Source: CAMQRS01 sp964370065 (GTDB taxonomy: Bacteria; Bacillota_I; Bacilli_A; Erysipelotrichales; Erysipelotrichaceae). From it: DNA of 64,000 bases. Position 1 is the first letter of the stretch. Every line of letters starts with the position of its first letter. The DNA lies in NCBI GenBank assembly GCA_964370065.1, contig CAYJGK010000003.1, positions 18,494 through 82,493 of the forward strand, given 5' to 3'. The notes beneath the pieces are model-generated. The model made no database searches, had not been told where the DNA came from, and saw only the letters and a list, made by a program, of their open reading frames with translations. Both the position numbers and the translations under genes were made by a program. Shown piece by piece: positions 16,062 through 25,760 of this stretch.

Positions 16062-17695
16062 GCTTTGCGTATCCAAATATGGAGCAAAAAGTATTAAGTA
16101 ATATAAATTTTACTGTGAATAAAGGAGATTATGTATTAATTTGTGGAAAGAGTGGTAGTGGAAAAAGCACGCTACTAAAGCATTTAAAACCTCCGCTAAC
16201 ACCTTTTGGAAAAACGACGGGAATCATTCATTTTAATTCTAAAAAAATAGAGAACTTAACTTTGTATGAGCAAAGTAGTCAGATTGGGTATGTCATGCAA
16301 AATCCAGACAATCAAATTGTAACCGATAAAGTGTGGCATGAATTAGCCTTTGGTTTAGAAAACTTAGGTGTTACACAGCAAGTGATTCGAGCACGAGTAG
16401 CAGAAATTGCAAGTTATTTTGGTATCCAAGATTTATTTCAAAAGAAGGTGAATGAATTGAGTGGTGGTCAAAAACAATTATTAAACTTAGCGTCTATCAT
16501 GGCAATGCAACCAAGTGTCTTAATATTAGATGAACCAACCTCACAATTAGATCCGATTGCCGCAAACGATTTTTTAAATACATTGAAGAAAATAAATGTG
16601 GAATTAGGAACCACTATTATTATTAGTGAACACCGATTGGAAGACATCTTTCATGTAGTTGATCAAGTAGTGGTTTTAGAAGCTGGTCAAACCATTGTGA
16701 AAGGAGCACCAAAAGAGGTGGCGAAACATTTGTGTATGACACAAAATATGATGTATCATGCACTGCCTTCACCTACTCAAATTGCTTATGAAATGGGAGA
16801 ACAAGAAGAGCTTCCTCTAACTGTAAGAGAAGGTAGGAACTGGTTATCTGTGCACTGTGGAACACAAGAGCTAAAATACAAAAAAATAACAATTCCTATT
16901 CCAGAACAATCGAACAAAGAGTATGCTATTCATATTAAGGAAGCATGGTTTCGTTATGAAAAAAATGGGAAAGATATATTAAAAGGATTATCTATGCATG
17001 TAGAAAAAGAAGAGTTTTATGCCATTGTTGGTGGTAATGGGGTTGGCAAATCAACTTTATTGCAAGCACTTTGCAAAATCAATCCGATTTATCGGGGAAA
17101 GATTATGATTGATGGCAGACCATTAAATAAGATAAAGAACCAAGAATTATTTCAATCTAACATTTCAATGTTACCTCAAAATCCATTGAGTTTATTCGTG
17201 AAAAAAACAGTACGTGAAGAATTAATAGAGGTATTAGTACATCACACAGATATTCATAAAGTTATGCAGATAGCGACACTTTGTGAAATTGAGGATCTAT
17301 TTGATAAGCATCCTTATGATCTATCTGGAGGGGAAGCACAAAGAGTAGGATTAGCTAAAGTATTATTAACTAATCCAAAAATCTTATTACTAGATGAACC
17401 TACTAAAGGAATTGATAACTTCTTTAAAATACAATTAGCAAATATTTTGAATAAACTAAAAGAAAAGGGAGTCACTATTATCATGGTGAGTCATGATATT
17501 GAGTTTTGTGCAAGATATGCTGATCGAGTATCGATGTTCTTTGATGGTGATATTATAAGTAGTGGACAAACTAACCAATTTTTTTCATCAAATAGTTTTT
17601 ATACAAGTAGTGCGAATCGAATGAGTCGTCATATATTTGAAAATGCAGTGAGAAATGAGGATGTGATTACATTATGTCAAGAGAACAAAATTTAA
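16034..17695 (+). CDS. ECF transporter fused double ATPase (EcfA-EcfA')
   Basis: 553 residues with two complete ABC ATPase domains in one chain. Domain 1 (about 1-235) has GKSGSGKST, LSGGQKQ and LDEPTSQLD; domain 2 (about 305-540) has GGNGVGKST, LSGGEAQR and LDEPTKGID. Two EcfA-type ATPases normally pair as separate chains; the fusion occurs in dedicated ECF systems such as YkoD and CbrV. ATG 16034 is chosen because GGGAGG lies 7 bases upstream. The gene overlaps both neighbours, so translation is coupled. A stray basic linker joins the domains. Confidence 0.95.
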   Translation: MEHFKIENLSFAYPNMEQKVLSNINFTVNKGDYVLICGKSGSGKSTLLKHLKPPLTPFGKTTGIIHFNSKKIENLTLYEQSSQIGYVMQNPDNQIVTDKVWHELAFGLENLGVTQQVIRARVAEIASYFGIQDLFQKKVNELSGGQKQLLNLASIMAMQPSVLILDEPTSQLDPIAANDFLNTLKKINVELGTTIIISEHRLEDIFHVVDQVVVLEAGQTIVKGAPKEVAKHLCMTQNMMYHALPSPTQIAYEMGEQEELPLTVREGRNWLSVHCGTQELKYKKITIPIPEQSNKEYAIHIKEAWFRYEKNGKDILKGLSMHVEKEEFYAIVGGNGVGKSTLLQALCKINPIYRGKIMIDGRPLNKIKNQELFQSNISMLPQNPLSLFVKKTVREELIEVLVHHTDIHKVMQIATLCEIEDLFDKHPYDLSGGEAQRVGLAKVLLTNPKILLLDEPTKGIDNFFKIQLANILNKLKEKGVTIIMVSHDIEFCARYADRVSMFFDGDIISSGQTNQFFSSNSFYTSSANRMSRHIFENAVRNEDVITLCQENKI

Positions 17696-18387
17696 TATAT
17701 ACAATAGGATTTAGTGTAGTCGGTTTACTCATTTTAATTGTATTCCAAAGTCTGAAAATAAATTTTTATTTAACAAGTAGTGTTTTGATTTTATTTGCAT
17801 TATTTGCTTTCTTTCTAGCGTTTGAAAAAAAACAAATACAAGCTAGAGAAATTATTGTTTTAGCAGTCTTATGTGCCATTGCAACAGCAGGAAGAGTTGT
17901 CTTTCAAGTCATTCCTTTTGTTTCATTCTTAGTTGGCTTTGTCATTATAACTGCAGTAAGTTTTGGGCCTAATGCAGGGTTTATTTGTGGGGCAGTGAGT
18001 GCCTTTATGAGTAATATCAGTTGTGGACAGGGACCTTGGACACCTTGGCAAATGTTTGCTTTTGGAATGGCAGGTTTTATTATGGGGAGCCTTTACTGTA
18101 AGCAAAAAAAGCAAGTAAATAAAGTGATTTTGACGATTCTCTCATTTGTAGTCGTATTTATAGTAGTGGGACCTTTACTTGATTTAAGTGCTTTATTTAC
18201 TGTGAACCAAAGTATGTTATTCAATATAACGCAGTATAAAGCGTTGTTAGCAACTGGCTGGATTGCTAATTTCATACATGCTACATCTGTCGCAATATGT
18301 GTATATTTCTTATCTGAACCAATGTTTGATAAGCTAAACCGCATTAAAATAAAGTACGGAATGATGAAAGTTAAAGATGAAATTTGA
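17674..18387 (+). CDS. cbrT: ECF transporter S component, cobalamin-specific (CbrT-like)
   Basis: 237 residues, about seven hydrophobic helices, starting inside the ATPase gene. The segment AREIIVLAVLCAIATAGR followed by GFVIITAVSFGPNAGF and the motif CGQGPWTPWQMFAFG is typical of CbrT-like substrate-binding proteins (FxQGPWTPWQM). An S component gives an ECF transporter its vitamin specificity; the riboswitch upstream supports cobalamin or a related corrinoid. It ends with ATTTGA overlapping the next start. Specificity is inferred from motif and riboswitch together. Confidence 0.88.
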   Translation: MSREQNLIYTIGFSVVGLLILIVFQSLKINFYLTSSVLILFALFAFFLAFEKKQIQAREIIVLAVLCAIATAGRVVFQVIPFVSFLVGFVIITAVSFGPNAGFICGAVSAFMSNISCGQGPWTPWQMFAFGMAGFIMGSLYCKQKKQVNKVILTILSFVVVFIVVGPLLDLSALFTVNQSMLFNITQYKALLATGWIANFIHATSVAICVYFLSEPMFDKLNRIKIKYGMMKVKDEI

Positions 18388-19291
18388 TCAATACCATCCA
18401 CTCATTAATTTATTATTCTTTGGTATTGTATTTTATGTGAGTGCGATTGCTAATCATCCAGTATACGTAACGATTTCATTTCTAATTGCATTTCTTTACT
18501 ACATTGCATTAAAAGGCATAAAAGGATTGTGTATTAACATAATATTGCTTATACTAGGAAGTGTATATTTTATATATTATGTGAGCTTTCATCACTTTGG
18601 AATAACGCCCATCGCACAAACAATAGTGGATAATAGTTTTACACTGGAATCCATTGTCTTGGGTTTGATTCAATATATAAAATTAGTCACAATATGCATG
18701 TGGTTTAATTGCTTTGTTGATGTGTTTAGTGCAGACAAAGTAATGTATGTACTAGGTAAATTCACACCCAAACTATCCCTGTTTATATCGGTGTTTTTAC
18801 GCTTTACTACTAAAATAGCATATACAACTAAAAAAACATTACAAGCACAAAAAGCAATTGGTAAAGGCATCCATCAGGGTCGCCTTTTAAAGCGAATAGG
18901 GAACGCTAAAAGAGTTTGCTCCATTGTTGTTGTTTGGTTTTTAGATGATTGTATGGATGCATCTAAAAGTATGATTGCTAGAGGATATTCCTTAAAAAAT
19001 AGAACACACTTTAGCCAATATCGATTTGATAATCGAGATCGCTTCTTTGTAGTCTATGTTATGACTTTACTCGCCATTCAACTAGTGGCATATTTATTAG
19101 GTCAAATGGTTGCACTATACAACCCAATGATTATTATTGATCCAGTGACAATAGGTAGTTATGTGTTTTATAGCACGTATGCAATTTTGTTGTTGTTGCC
19201 AATGATGATACAGATAAAAAATGAGATATTATTCGATAAAATGCTATATCGAAATAAAGGAAAAGGAAAAGGGCGTGTTATGCATGTCTAG
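18377..19291 (+). CDS. ECF transporter T component (EcfT/CbiQ family), second copy
   Basis: 304 residues, overlapping the S component gene by 11 bases. It shares the EcfT layout and the phrase DKVMYVLGKFTPKLSLFISV with the first copy (DKVMFVFGKILPIFSLLITM). The coupling motifs are less regular: LQAQKAIGKG in place of an Arg motif, then SMIARGYS. The two EcfT proteins are clearly diverged paralogues in one operon. An ECF complex normally uses one T subunit, so this may form a heterodimeric scaffold, an alternative complex, or serve the fused ATPase in a different stoichiometry. Confidence 0.87.
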   Translation: MKFDQYHPLINLLFFGIVFYVSAIANHPVYVTISFLIAFLYYIALKGIKGLCINIILLILGSVYFIYYVSFHHFGITPIAQTIVDNSFTLESIVLGLIQYIKLVTICMWFNCFVDVFSADKVMYVLGKFTPKLSLFISVFLRFTTKIAYTTKKTLQAQKAIGKGIHQGRLLKRIGNAKRVCSIVVVWFLDDCMDASKSMIARGYSLKNRTHFSQYRFDNRDRFFVVYVMTLLAIQLVAYLLGQMVALYNPMIIIDPVTIGSYVFYSTYAILLLLPMMIQIKNEILFDKMLYRNKGKGKGRVMHV

Positions 19292-19299
19292 GTAAAAAA

Positions 19300-22200
19300 A
19301 TGAAAAAAATATATACGGGTATATTAAGTTTACTAATTATGCTTACACTACTACCAATCGCTTTTACAAGTGAGGGAGTTGTTGCTCAAGAAACGGCAAT
19401 TGCTGTTCCATCCGATTGGGAAAATGATTTATGGTTAAATAGCGACTTTGAACAAATGCAAGTAGGAGATACGTATACCATCTTTTCAAGAAGAATTCCA
19501 GAATTAGTAGATGATTTCATCTATAATACAGGATTAGTCGTACCCAATATGAATTATCGTGTGATTTCTGGAGATAGTGTTATAGTAGAAAAGGTAGCTA
19601 ATGATCCTGACCAAAAGGCTGTAGTGACTGCTAAAAAAGAAGGAATTTCTATTATTGAAGTCACGTATGATGAAACAACTATGGAAGGTGCTTTTGAAAC
19701 GTTTGGTGCCTCTTCTTCAGTGAACACTGCGTATATGGTAGTAGAAGTGAATAATCAATTGGCAGATGTGGTGATCACTTCTAATACATTAGACACACTA
19801 ACAACATATGATACAATTTATTATACAAATAGTGAAACCACATCTTTCACCTTTGATGCAAATGTCACCAAAGGTGAAGTTACAAGTGTGACTTGTAATG
19901 GAGAGACATTAATAGGGAATCAATCTACTTATACAGCCCAATTAGAAAATAGAGCTAATATTATTGGTATTAGTGCCACTTATGACAATAAAAGCATCAC
20001 CAAATATTATATTGTGGATGCTCGTTATATTACAATTAATGTAAGTAATGTAAGCCGCCCTAATGCACCTATTCAAGAGGGGGATGAAGTGGCAATTAGT
20101 TTTACTGGTATTAGTGTGCCGATTCCTAAATTAGCAGGGATATATAACCCCTGTTACACGGATAAGTGGGGGGGGACAAGTAAAGCATCAGCAGTTCAAT
20201 ATAAGATGAATAATGAGTTATACTATGGGCGCTCTGGACAATGGGATTTAGCAACCAATAATACGATTTCTTTAACTTTTGATGAAGCTGGATCCTATAC
20301 ATTTGATGAGGGAACAATTGAAATGAATTGGTGGGGAGAAGCAGCAGATGCACACAAAGCTAAATTTAATAATGCGTATGCAGGTGGAGGAAGTATGTCT
20401 GATCAGCACCAGGCATTTTATAGCCAGTTGCCAAGTTTTACAATTGATGTAGCTGCGTATCAAGAACATGAACTAACTAGTATTAGTTTAAATAAAAAAG
20501 AATTAAGTATCGAAGAAAAAACAAGTGATGAATCATTAGTGGCTAGTTTTGCACCAATAGAAACAACACAACGCGATGTAATTTGGGAAAGTTCAAACCC
20601 TAGTATTGCAACAGTCGATCAAAATGGAAAAATCCAAGCGTTACAAACTGGTTATGTGACGATTACAGTAAAAAGTGCAATCGCACACAATGATGCATCT
20701 GCTTCTTGTAAAGTACAGGTATTTGCTGAACTACCTGCTACAGTAGAAGAAAAAGCAGGCTTATTGGAAAAAATAGAAGAGGCTAAATTGGTGATACATA
20801 ATGAAGCAGAGTCTGCACAAGCAAGTTGGCTAACATTACAAGAAGTATTAAAAAAAGCAGAAAAAATGTATGCGGATGAAGAAACTTTATATATGGATTC
20901 TTATACGATGACGAAGAATTTAAATGCGGCTATTTTTAATTATAATGATGCTGTTTCATTTATCTATACAATGACGCAAATGCAAATAGATGAGCAAACA
21001 AAGGTAACGATCACATTCCCTAATTTAAAAATACCTGAAAATTCAGGTATTAATCCGACTTGGAAATGGGAGATAAAAACGGATTTAGAAGGGTATGAAT
21101 CGATAGAGATTGATACGGCATATGAAGATGCAAATCAGTTTATATTCACCATTGCAGAACCAATGGATACTGTATTTGCAATTGAATCTGCTGTGTTAGT
21201 ACAATCTTATCGTTCACATCCTCAGTTTCCATACTTTACAACAGTTTCACACTTTGATGACAAAATTCGTAACATTACTGTTACATTAGGAAATGTAGAA
21301 TTGATTCAATCGATTCATGTTGCACAAAATTCTATACAACTAGTGAATAATGAAATAAAAAAGGTGAACTATACGATTAATCCAGCAACGGCGACTAAAC
21401 CGGTTATTAACTTTACTTCCAGTGATCCCAACATTGCAAAAGTAGATAATGAAGGTAATGTAGTTGGAGTTGGTGACGGAAGAGTCAATATTATTCTAAC
21501 CTCTAAATATGAAGGGGAAAGTGCAATAGTGGTAGTAGATGTAGAAAATATTGATGTTCGTATTCAAAATATTATGAATAAAATCAATGCTTTAGGAGAG
21601 GTAACTTTCGCTAGCGAAGCACAATTAAAAGAAATTAGTGCTTTATATGATACATTACCACAAGAGCGTAAAGCGGAAGTCACTAACTATGAAGTGGCAA
21701 AAGAAGCAGAAAATACAATTGCAGAAATGCATGCCATTCAAGATGATATTGCACAATTAGACATACTTTCTTTAGACACACAAGCAGAAATAAAAGATGT
21801 GATTGCTCGTTTTGAAGCATTGAGTTATGAGCAAAGAGCGAAAATTAGTAATGCGAAAAAATTATTAGATTTACAAGATGCTTTAATTGCTAATGAAGAT
21901 AATTTAAGACAAGCACAAGATGTAGTGAATCAAATTATTGCCTTACCGAACATTACGTTAGATAGTGAATATGCATTACATCAAGTAGTATATAATTATG
22001 AAAAATTAAGTGAAGAAGCCAAAGCGTATGTAACTAATTTAAACACATTGCAACAAGCACAGGCTGCGTACAAAAAACTATATGATCAACATAGAGCGCA
22101 ATTTGTAGTCGATAAAATTTATGCGATTGGCGCGGTTAATGCAAGTAAAGCGCAATTAATTAATGATGCTTTATTAGCTTATGAAGTGTTATCAATAGAA

Positions 22201-23031
22201 CAAAGAGCATATGTTACGAATTATCATGTATTACTGTTATCTAAACAGCTGTTAGATTCCTTACTCCATACAGTGGAACCAGAGTCACCACAAGTTATTC
22301 TTCCTACTGATGAAGCGCAAACTGAAAAAGAAGAGCAGGAAGAAACAATAAGTCATACTCAATTTACAGAATCTTTTAGTGCTATTGATTTACATAACTT
22401 AGATGCAGGGGCAATTGAAGAATTAACAACATTATTAATTGAGATACAACAATTAAGTGATGAAGAATACGAAGCCTTAAGCAAATTGATAGATTTAGAT
22501 GCATTTAAAGAAGCAGTAGCCAAATATAATCAAACGAACACAGAAGTAGGAGTAGGTGTTTCTAATGTAGAATGGTATGTGAAGCTACAAGCCAAAGTAG
22601 TGGAACTTACCAAAGCGCAACTTGATGAAATTGCACATATGATGGAAGATGCGACATTATTGTATGTAGTGGATTTATCATTAGATAATATCTTAATTAA
22701 TAAAAAACATAATTTTGACGAACCGGTTCAAATAGAAATGGATGCTTCTAATTTAGAAAATGTGGAAAGTTATCAAACAATTGTCGCAATTCATTTTGGC
22801 GAAGAAGGGATTGAATACATCCCTTGTACAGTAGATGGCGGAAAAGTAATATTAGAAGCTAGTTCATTCTCGGCATATGCATTTATTGGAACAACTAAAT
22901 CATGGAATGAGTTTATTGACCAAGCCGATCCTCAACCTAGCAACACTGTGTATTTATATATGATTGCGATTATTGCAGTAGGTGGTTTAATCATTGGAAG
23001 CATCATGTTGAAAGGAAAAAAAGATGAATAA
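19300..23031 (+). CDS. Large anchored surface protein with Ig-like (Big_2) and helical repeats
   Basis: 1243 residues. Order: signal peptide (1-29); beta-rich N-terminal region with a GIYNPCYTDKWGG stretch near residue 280; Big_2 Ig-like domain (about 390-475); FIVAR-like helical segment (480-560); beta domain; second Big_2 (about 667-750); four related helical repeats (about 750-990) with phrases such as YEVLSIEQRAYVTNY; acidic linker; a beta domain (about 1085-1205) and a C-terminal membrane helix ending KGKKDE. There is no LPXTG motif, so it is held by the membrane helix. Located after the cobalamin ECF genes under the same riboswitch, it is probably an extracellular part of corrinoid capture, or presents the DUF4430 partner across the cell wall. 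Function is inferred from context. Confidence 0.85.
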   Translation: MKKIYTGILSLLIMLTLLPIAFTSEGVVAQETAIAVPSDWENDLWLNSDFEQMQVGDTYTIFSRRIPELVDDFIYNTGLVVPNMNYRVISGDSVIVEKVANDPDQKAVVTAKKEGISIIEVTYDETTMEGAFETFGASSSVNTAYMVVEVNNQLADVVITSNTLDTLTTYDTIYYTNSETTSFTFDANVTKGEVTSVTCNGETLIGNQSTYTAQLENRANIIGISATYDNKSITKYYIVDARYITINVSNVSRPNAPIQEGDEVAISFTGISVPIPKLAGIYNPCYTDKWGGTSKASAVQYKMNNELYYGRSGQWDLATNNTISLTFDEAGSYTFDEGTIEMNWWGEAADAHKAKFNNAYAGGGSMSDQHQAFYSQLPSFTIDVAAYQEHELTSISLNKKELSIEEKTSDESLVASFAPIETTQRDVIWESSNPSIATVDQNGKIQALQTGYVTITVKSAIAHNDASASCKVQVFAELPATVEEKAGLLEKIEEAKLVIHNEAESAQASWLTLQEVLKKAEKMYADEETLYMDSYTMTKNLNAAIFNYNDAVSFIYTMTQMQIDEQTKVTITFPNLKIPENSGINPTWKWEIKTDLEGYESIEIDTAYEDANQFIFTIAEPMDTVFAIESAVLVQSYRSHPQFPYFTTVSHFDDKIRNITVTLGNVELIQSIHVAQNSIQLVNNEIKKVNYTINPATATKPVINFTSSDPNIAKVDNEGNVVGVGDGRVNIILTSKYEGESAIVVVDVENIDVRIQNIMNKINALGEVTFASEAQLKEISALYDTLPQERKAEVTNYEVAKEAENTIAEMHAIQDDIAQLDILSLDTQAEIKDVIARFEALSYEQRAKISNAKKLLDLQDALIANEDNLRQAQDVVNQIIALPNITLDSEYALHQVVYNYEKLSEEAKAYVTNLNTLQQAQAAYKKLYDQHRAQFVVDKIYAIGAVNASKAQLINDALLAYEVLSIEQRAYVTNYHVLLLSKQLLDSLLHTVEPESPQVILPTDEAQTEKEEQEETISHTQFTESFSAIDLHNLDAGAIEELTTLLIEIQQLSDEEYEALSKLIDLDAFKEAVAKYNQTNTEVGVGVSNVEWYVKLQAKVVELTKAQLDEIAHMMEDATLLYVVDLSLDNILINKKHNFDEPVQIEMDASNLENVESYQTIVAIHFGEEGIEYIPCTVDGGKVILEASSFSAYAFIGTTKSWNEFIDQADPQPSNTVYLYMIAIIAVGGLIIGSIMLKGKKDE

Positions 23032-24205
23032 GAAAAATAAAATAGCGACTGGATGGATGCTGTTTGCGATTGGCTTGATCTTTTCTATTAGTATATTATT
23101 TATAGGTAATGTAAAGGGTTGGTTTGTGACTCAGGTAAGTGATGAGATTTTACAAGTTGAGAGTACTAAAGGAGTTGCTAGTGTACAAAGAAATCATGTT
23201 GCTATACGCTTGGAAAAAGGAATGACTCTTAGTGAAAAAGATATAGTCACAACACAAGTTGGAAGTGAAATATCTTTTTCCTATCTTGATTCTTCTATCG
23301 TTACAATGCAAAAAACAAGCTTCTCATTAGAAATGCAAGAAGGAATACTCACTCTATTATTAGAGGATGGAACTATTTTTGTAGATATGCAAAAACAGGA
23401 TTCTTTGCAACTAGTCGTGCATGGCGAAACGCTTAATTTAACTCAGGCAACCGCTTTTATCCAAATACAAGATGGCTCTACTAACTTATCTGTATTAAAA
23501 GGGGAAGTAGAATATAAAAAAGAAAAAATTGTTAGTGGGAAAAGTACAGTGCTAACGAGTGAAACTAAAGAATTAAGCGATGTACAAGTACAAAATTTTA
23601 ATAATGATACATTATTATTAATGGCCAATTATGGTGATTTATACATTGATGCAAACACAATAGAAAAAGAAATAAAAAATAGAGATAAGGTGGTCGAATC
23701 AATCATCAACGATGAGGAAATTGAAATCACTACTACCAATCCAGATATCAAAGTGAGCGAACAACAAGAGACTCGTCAAGAACAAGCAACGCCAATTGTT
23801 GCAGCTACTGAAAAACAATATGTGTATATTGAAATCAACGCATACTCTATTTTAAACAATATGGATCAACTGCAAGTTGGTAAAGATGTGTTTGTCCCTA
23901 ATGATGGTGTTATTTTACCAATGACAAAGATTGAAATACAAGATGGAGATAGTGTTATGGATATTTTAAAGCGTCTTTGTGACGCAACAGGTATTCAATT
24001 AGAGTACTCTTATTTACCTATATATGAGAGCCATTATATTGAAGGGTTGAATCATCTATATGAATTCGATTGTGGACAAGGTTCAGGTTGGGTTTATAAA
24101 GTAAATAACTGGAAGCCTAATTATGGAGTAAGTCAATATATAGTAAAAGAAGATGATGTTATTTCATTCAATTATACTTGTGACTATGGAAATGATTTAC
24201 AGTAA
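23024..24205 (+). CDS. Membrane-anchored FecR-like / DUF4430 protein, predicted corrinoid-binding
   Basis: 393 residues, starting 8 bases inside the preceding gene. An N-terminal membrane helix (about 9-31) is followed by a FecR-like beta domain (about 40-190), a linker rich in Glu/Gln (215-265), and a C-terminal DUF4430 domain (about 268-393). The DUF4430 end carries the hallmark GSGWVYKVNNWKPNYGVSQY and the final ISFNYTCDYGNDL. DUF4430 resembles the C-terminal domain of the vertebrate cobalamin carriers transcobalamin and intrinsic factor. Placed last in a cobalamin-riboswitch operon, it is the best candidate for the extracellular corrinoid binder that hands cargo to CbrT. Confidence 0.85.
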   Translation: MNKKNKIATGWMLFAIGLIFSISILFIGNVKGWFVTQVSDEILQVESTKGVASVQRNHVAIRLEKGMTLSEKDIVTTQVGSEISFSYLDSSIVTMQKTSFSLEMQEGILTLLLEDGTIFVDMQKQDSLQLVVHGETLNLTQATAFIQIQDGSTNLSVLKGEVEYKKEKIVSGKSTVLTSETKELSDVQVQNFNNDTLLLMANYGDLYIDANTIEKEIKNRDKVVESIINDEEIEITTTNPDIKVSEQQETRQEQATPIVAATEKQYVYIEINAYSILNNMDQLQVGKDVFVPNDGVILPMTKIEIQDGDSVMDILKRLCDATGIQLEYSYLPIYESHYIEGLNHLYEFDCGQGSGWVYKVNNWKPNYGVSQYIVKEDDVISFNYTCDYGNDLQ

Positions 24206-24209
24206 AGAA

Positions 24210-24240
24210 AAATACCCGGTTCATTTGAATCGGGTATTTC
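24210..24240. terminator. Bidirectional terminator between the cobalamin operon and gdhA
   Basis: AAATACCCG pairs with CGGGTATTT (24210-24218 with 24231-24239) with further inner pairing. T-rich tails lie on both sides, serving the plus-strand operon and minus-strand gdhA. Confidence 0.8.
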
Positions 24241-24247
24241 TTGTAAT

Positions 24248-25579
24248 TTAAATTCCTTGAGCAATCATTGCATTTGCAACTTTTAAGAATCCTGCAATGT
24301 TAGCACCTGCTACCAAGTCATCTTCTACTCCGTATTCTTTGGCAGTGGCTGCAATGTCAGCATAAATTGTTTCCATGATTTCTTTTAACTTTGCATCTAC
24401 TTCCTCGAATGTCCAACTCATGCGCATTGAGTTTTGAGTCATTTCTAAACCAGAAGTAGCCACTCCACCAGCGTTACTTGCTTTTCCTGGAGCGTATAAT
24501 ACTTTATTTTCTTGTAATACTGTAATGGCTTCAGGTGTACAAGGCATATTTGCACCTTCAGCAACAGCAATACATCCATTCGCAACTAATGTTTTAGCAG
24601 CTGCTCCATTTAATTCATTTTGTGTAGCACAAGGAAGAGCAATATCACATTTAACGTTCCAAATGTTTGCACATCCTTCTACATATGTTGCTGAGCTAAC
24701 CTGTGCTGCGTATTCACTAATGCGTGCACGTTTAACTTCTTTTAAATCTTTCATTAAATTTAAGTCAATTCCATTTGGATCATAAATGTATCCCTTTGAA
24801 TCAGACATGGCAACAACTTTACCACCTAATTGAGTGGTTTTTTCACAAGCGTAAATAGCAACATTTCCACTTCCTGAAATGACAACTGTTTTATCATTAA
24901 ATGATTGTTTGTGGTCTTTCAACATTGCATCAGTTAAGTAACATAATCCATAACCAGTTGCTTCTGTTCTAGCTAGCGAACCACCCCAAGTTAGACCTTT
25001 ACCTGTTAAAACACCAGTAAATTCATTTTTTAATTTTTTGTATTGTCCAAATAAGAACCCGATTTCACGGCCTCCCACACCAATGTCCCCAGCTGGAACA
25101 TCTGTAAATTGTGAGATGTGTTTACTTAATTCTGTCATAAAGCTTTGGCAAAAGCGCATAATTTCACCATCAGATTTACCTTTAGGATCGAAATCGCTTC
25201 CTCCTTTACCACCACCCATAGGTAGTGTAGTTAATGCGTTTTTGAAGATTTGTTCGAAACCTAAAAATTTAACAATACTTAAGTTTACTGAAGGGTGAAA
25301 ACGTAATCCTCCTTTATAGGGTCCAATTGCGCTGTTGAATTGTACTCTAAATCCACGGTTTACTTGGACAACCCCTTTGTCATCTACCCAAGGAACTCTG
25401 AACATAATTTGTCTTTCTGGTTCTACAATGCGTTCAATGACACCCGTAGATAATAATTCTGGATTTTTATCTACCACCATTTCTAAAGAATCTAATACTT
25501 CTTCTACAGCTTGTAGAAATTCATCATCGTGTGGATTTCTAGCAATTACTGCATCTTTGATATAAGTTAATTTTTTCAT
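24248..25579 (-). CDS. gdhA: Glutamate dehydrogenase (NADP-type)
   Basis: 443 residues, standard for hexameric GDH. Motifs are GPYKGGLRFHPSV (substrate Lys), LPMGGGKGGSDFDPKGKS (catalytic Lys region), GSGNVAIYACEK (nucleotide-binding fold) and SNAGGVATSGLEM. It interconverts 2-oxoglutarate plus ammonium and glutamate, the main ammonia-assimilation route in many gut anaerobes. Monocistronic; ribosome site AGGAG on the minus strand. It lies back to back with the lysine operon. Confidence 0.96.
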   Translation of the reverse strand: MKKLTYIKDAVIARNPHDDEFLQAVEEVLDSLEMVVDKNPELLSTGVIERIVEPERQIMFRVPWVDDKGVVQVNRGFRVQFNSAIGPYKGGLRFHPSVNLSIVKFLGFEQIFKNALTTLPMGGGKGGSDFDPKGKSDGEIMRFCQSFMTELSKHISQFTDVPAGDIGVGGREIGFLFGQYKKLKNEFTGVLTGKGLTWGGSLARTEATGYGLCYLTDAMLKDHKQSFNDKTVVISGSGNVAIYACEKTTQLGGKVVAMSDSKGYIYDPNGIDLNLMKDLKEVKRARISEYAAQVSSATYVEGCANIWNVKCDIALPCATQNELNGAAAKTLVANGCIAVAEGANMPCTPEAITVLQENKVLYAPGKASNAGGVATSGLEMTQNSMRMSWTFEEVDAKLKEIMETIYADIAATAKEYGVEDDLVAGANIAGFLKVANAMIAQGI

Positions 25580-25715
25580 TTGTCTAATCTCCTTTGATTA
25601 CTCAACTATTATAGCACAAAAAAAATATAGTGAACATAAATTTACATAAAACATCATTTATTTACATTTTCTTACATCGCAACTTGTAATATGTATATAA
25701 AACATGTGAAAGTTA

Positions 25716-25744
25716 TTGTCAAATATTTAAAAATTTGGTACTAT
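25716..25744 (+). promoter_or_regulatory. Promoter of the lysine operon
   Basis: TTGTCA (25716-25721), 17 bases, TACTAT (25739-25744). Transcription would begin near 25751, ten bases before the aptamer. Confidence 0.75.
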
Positions 25745-25760
25745 ATAAAAAAGTAAATAT

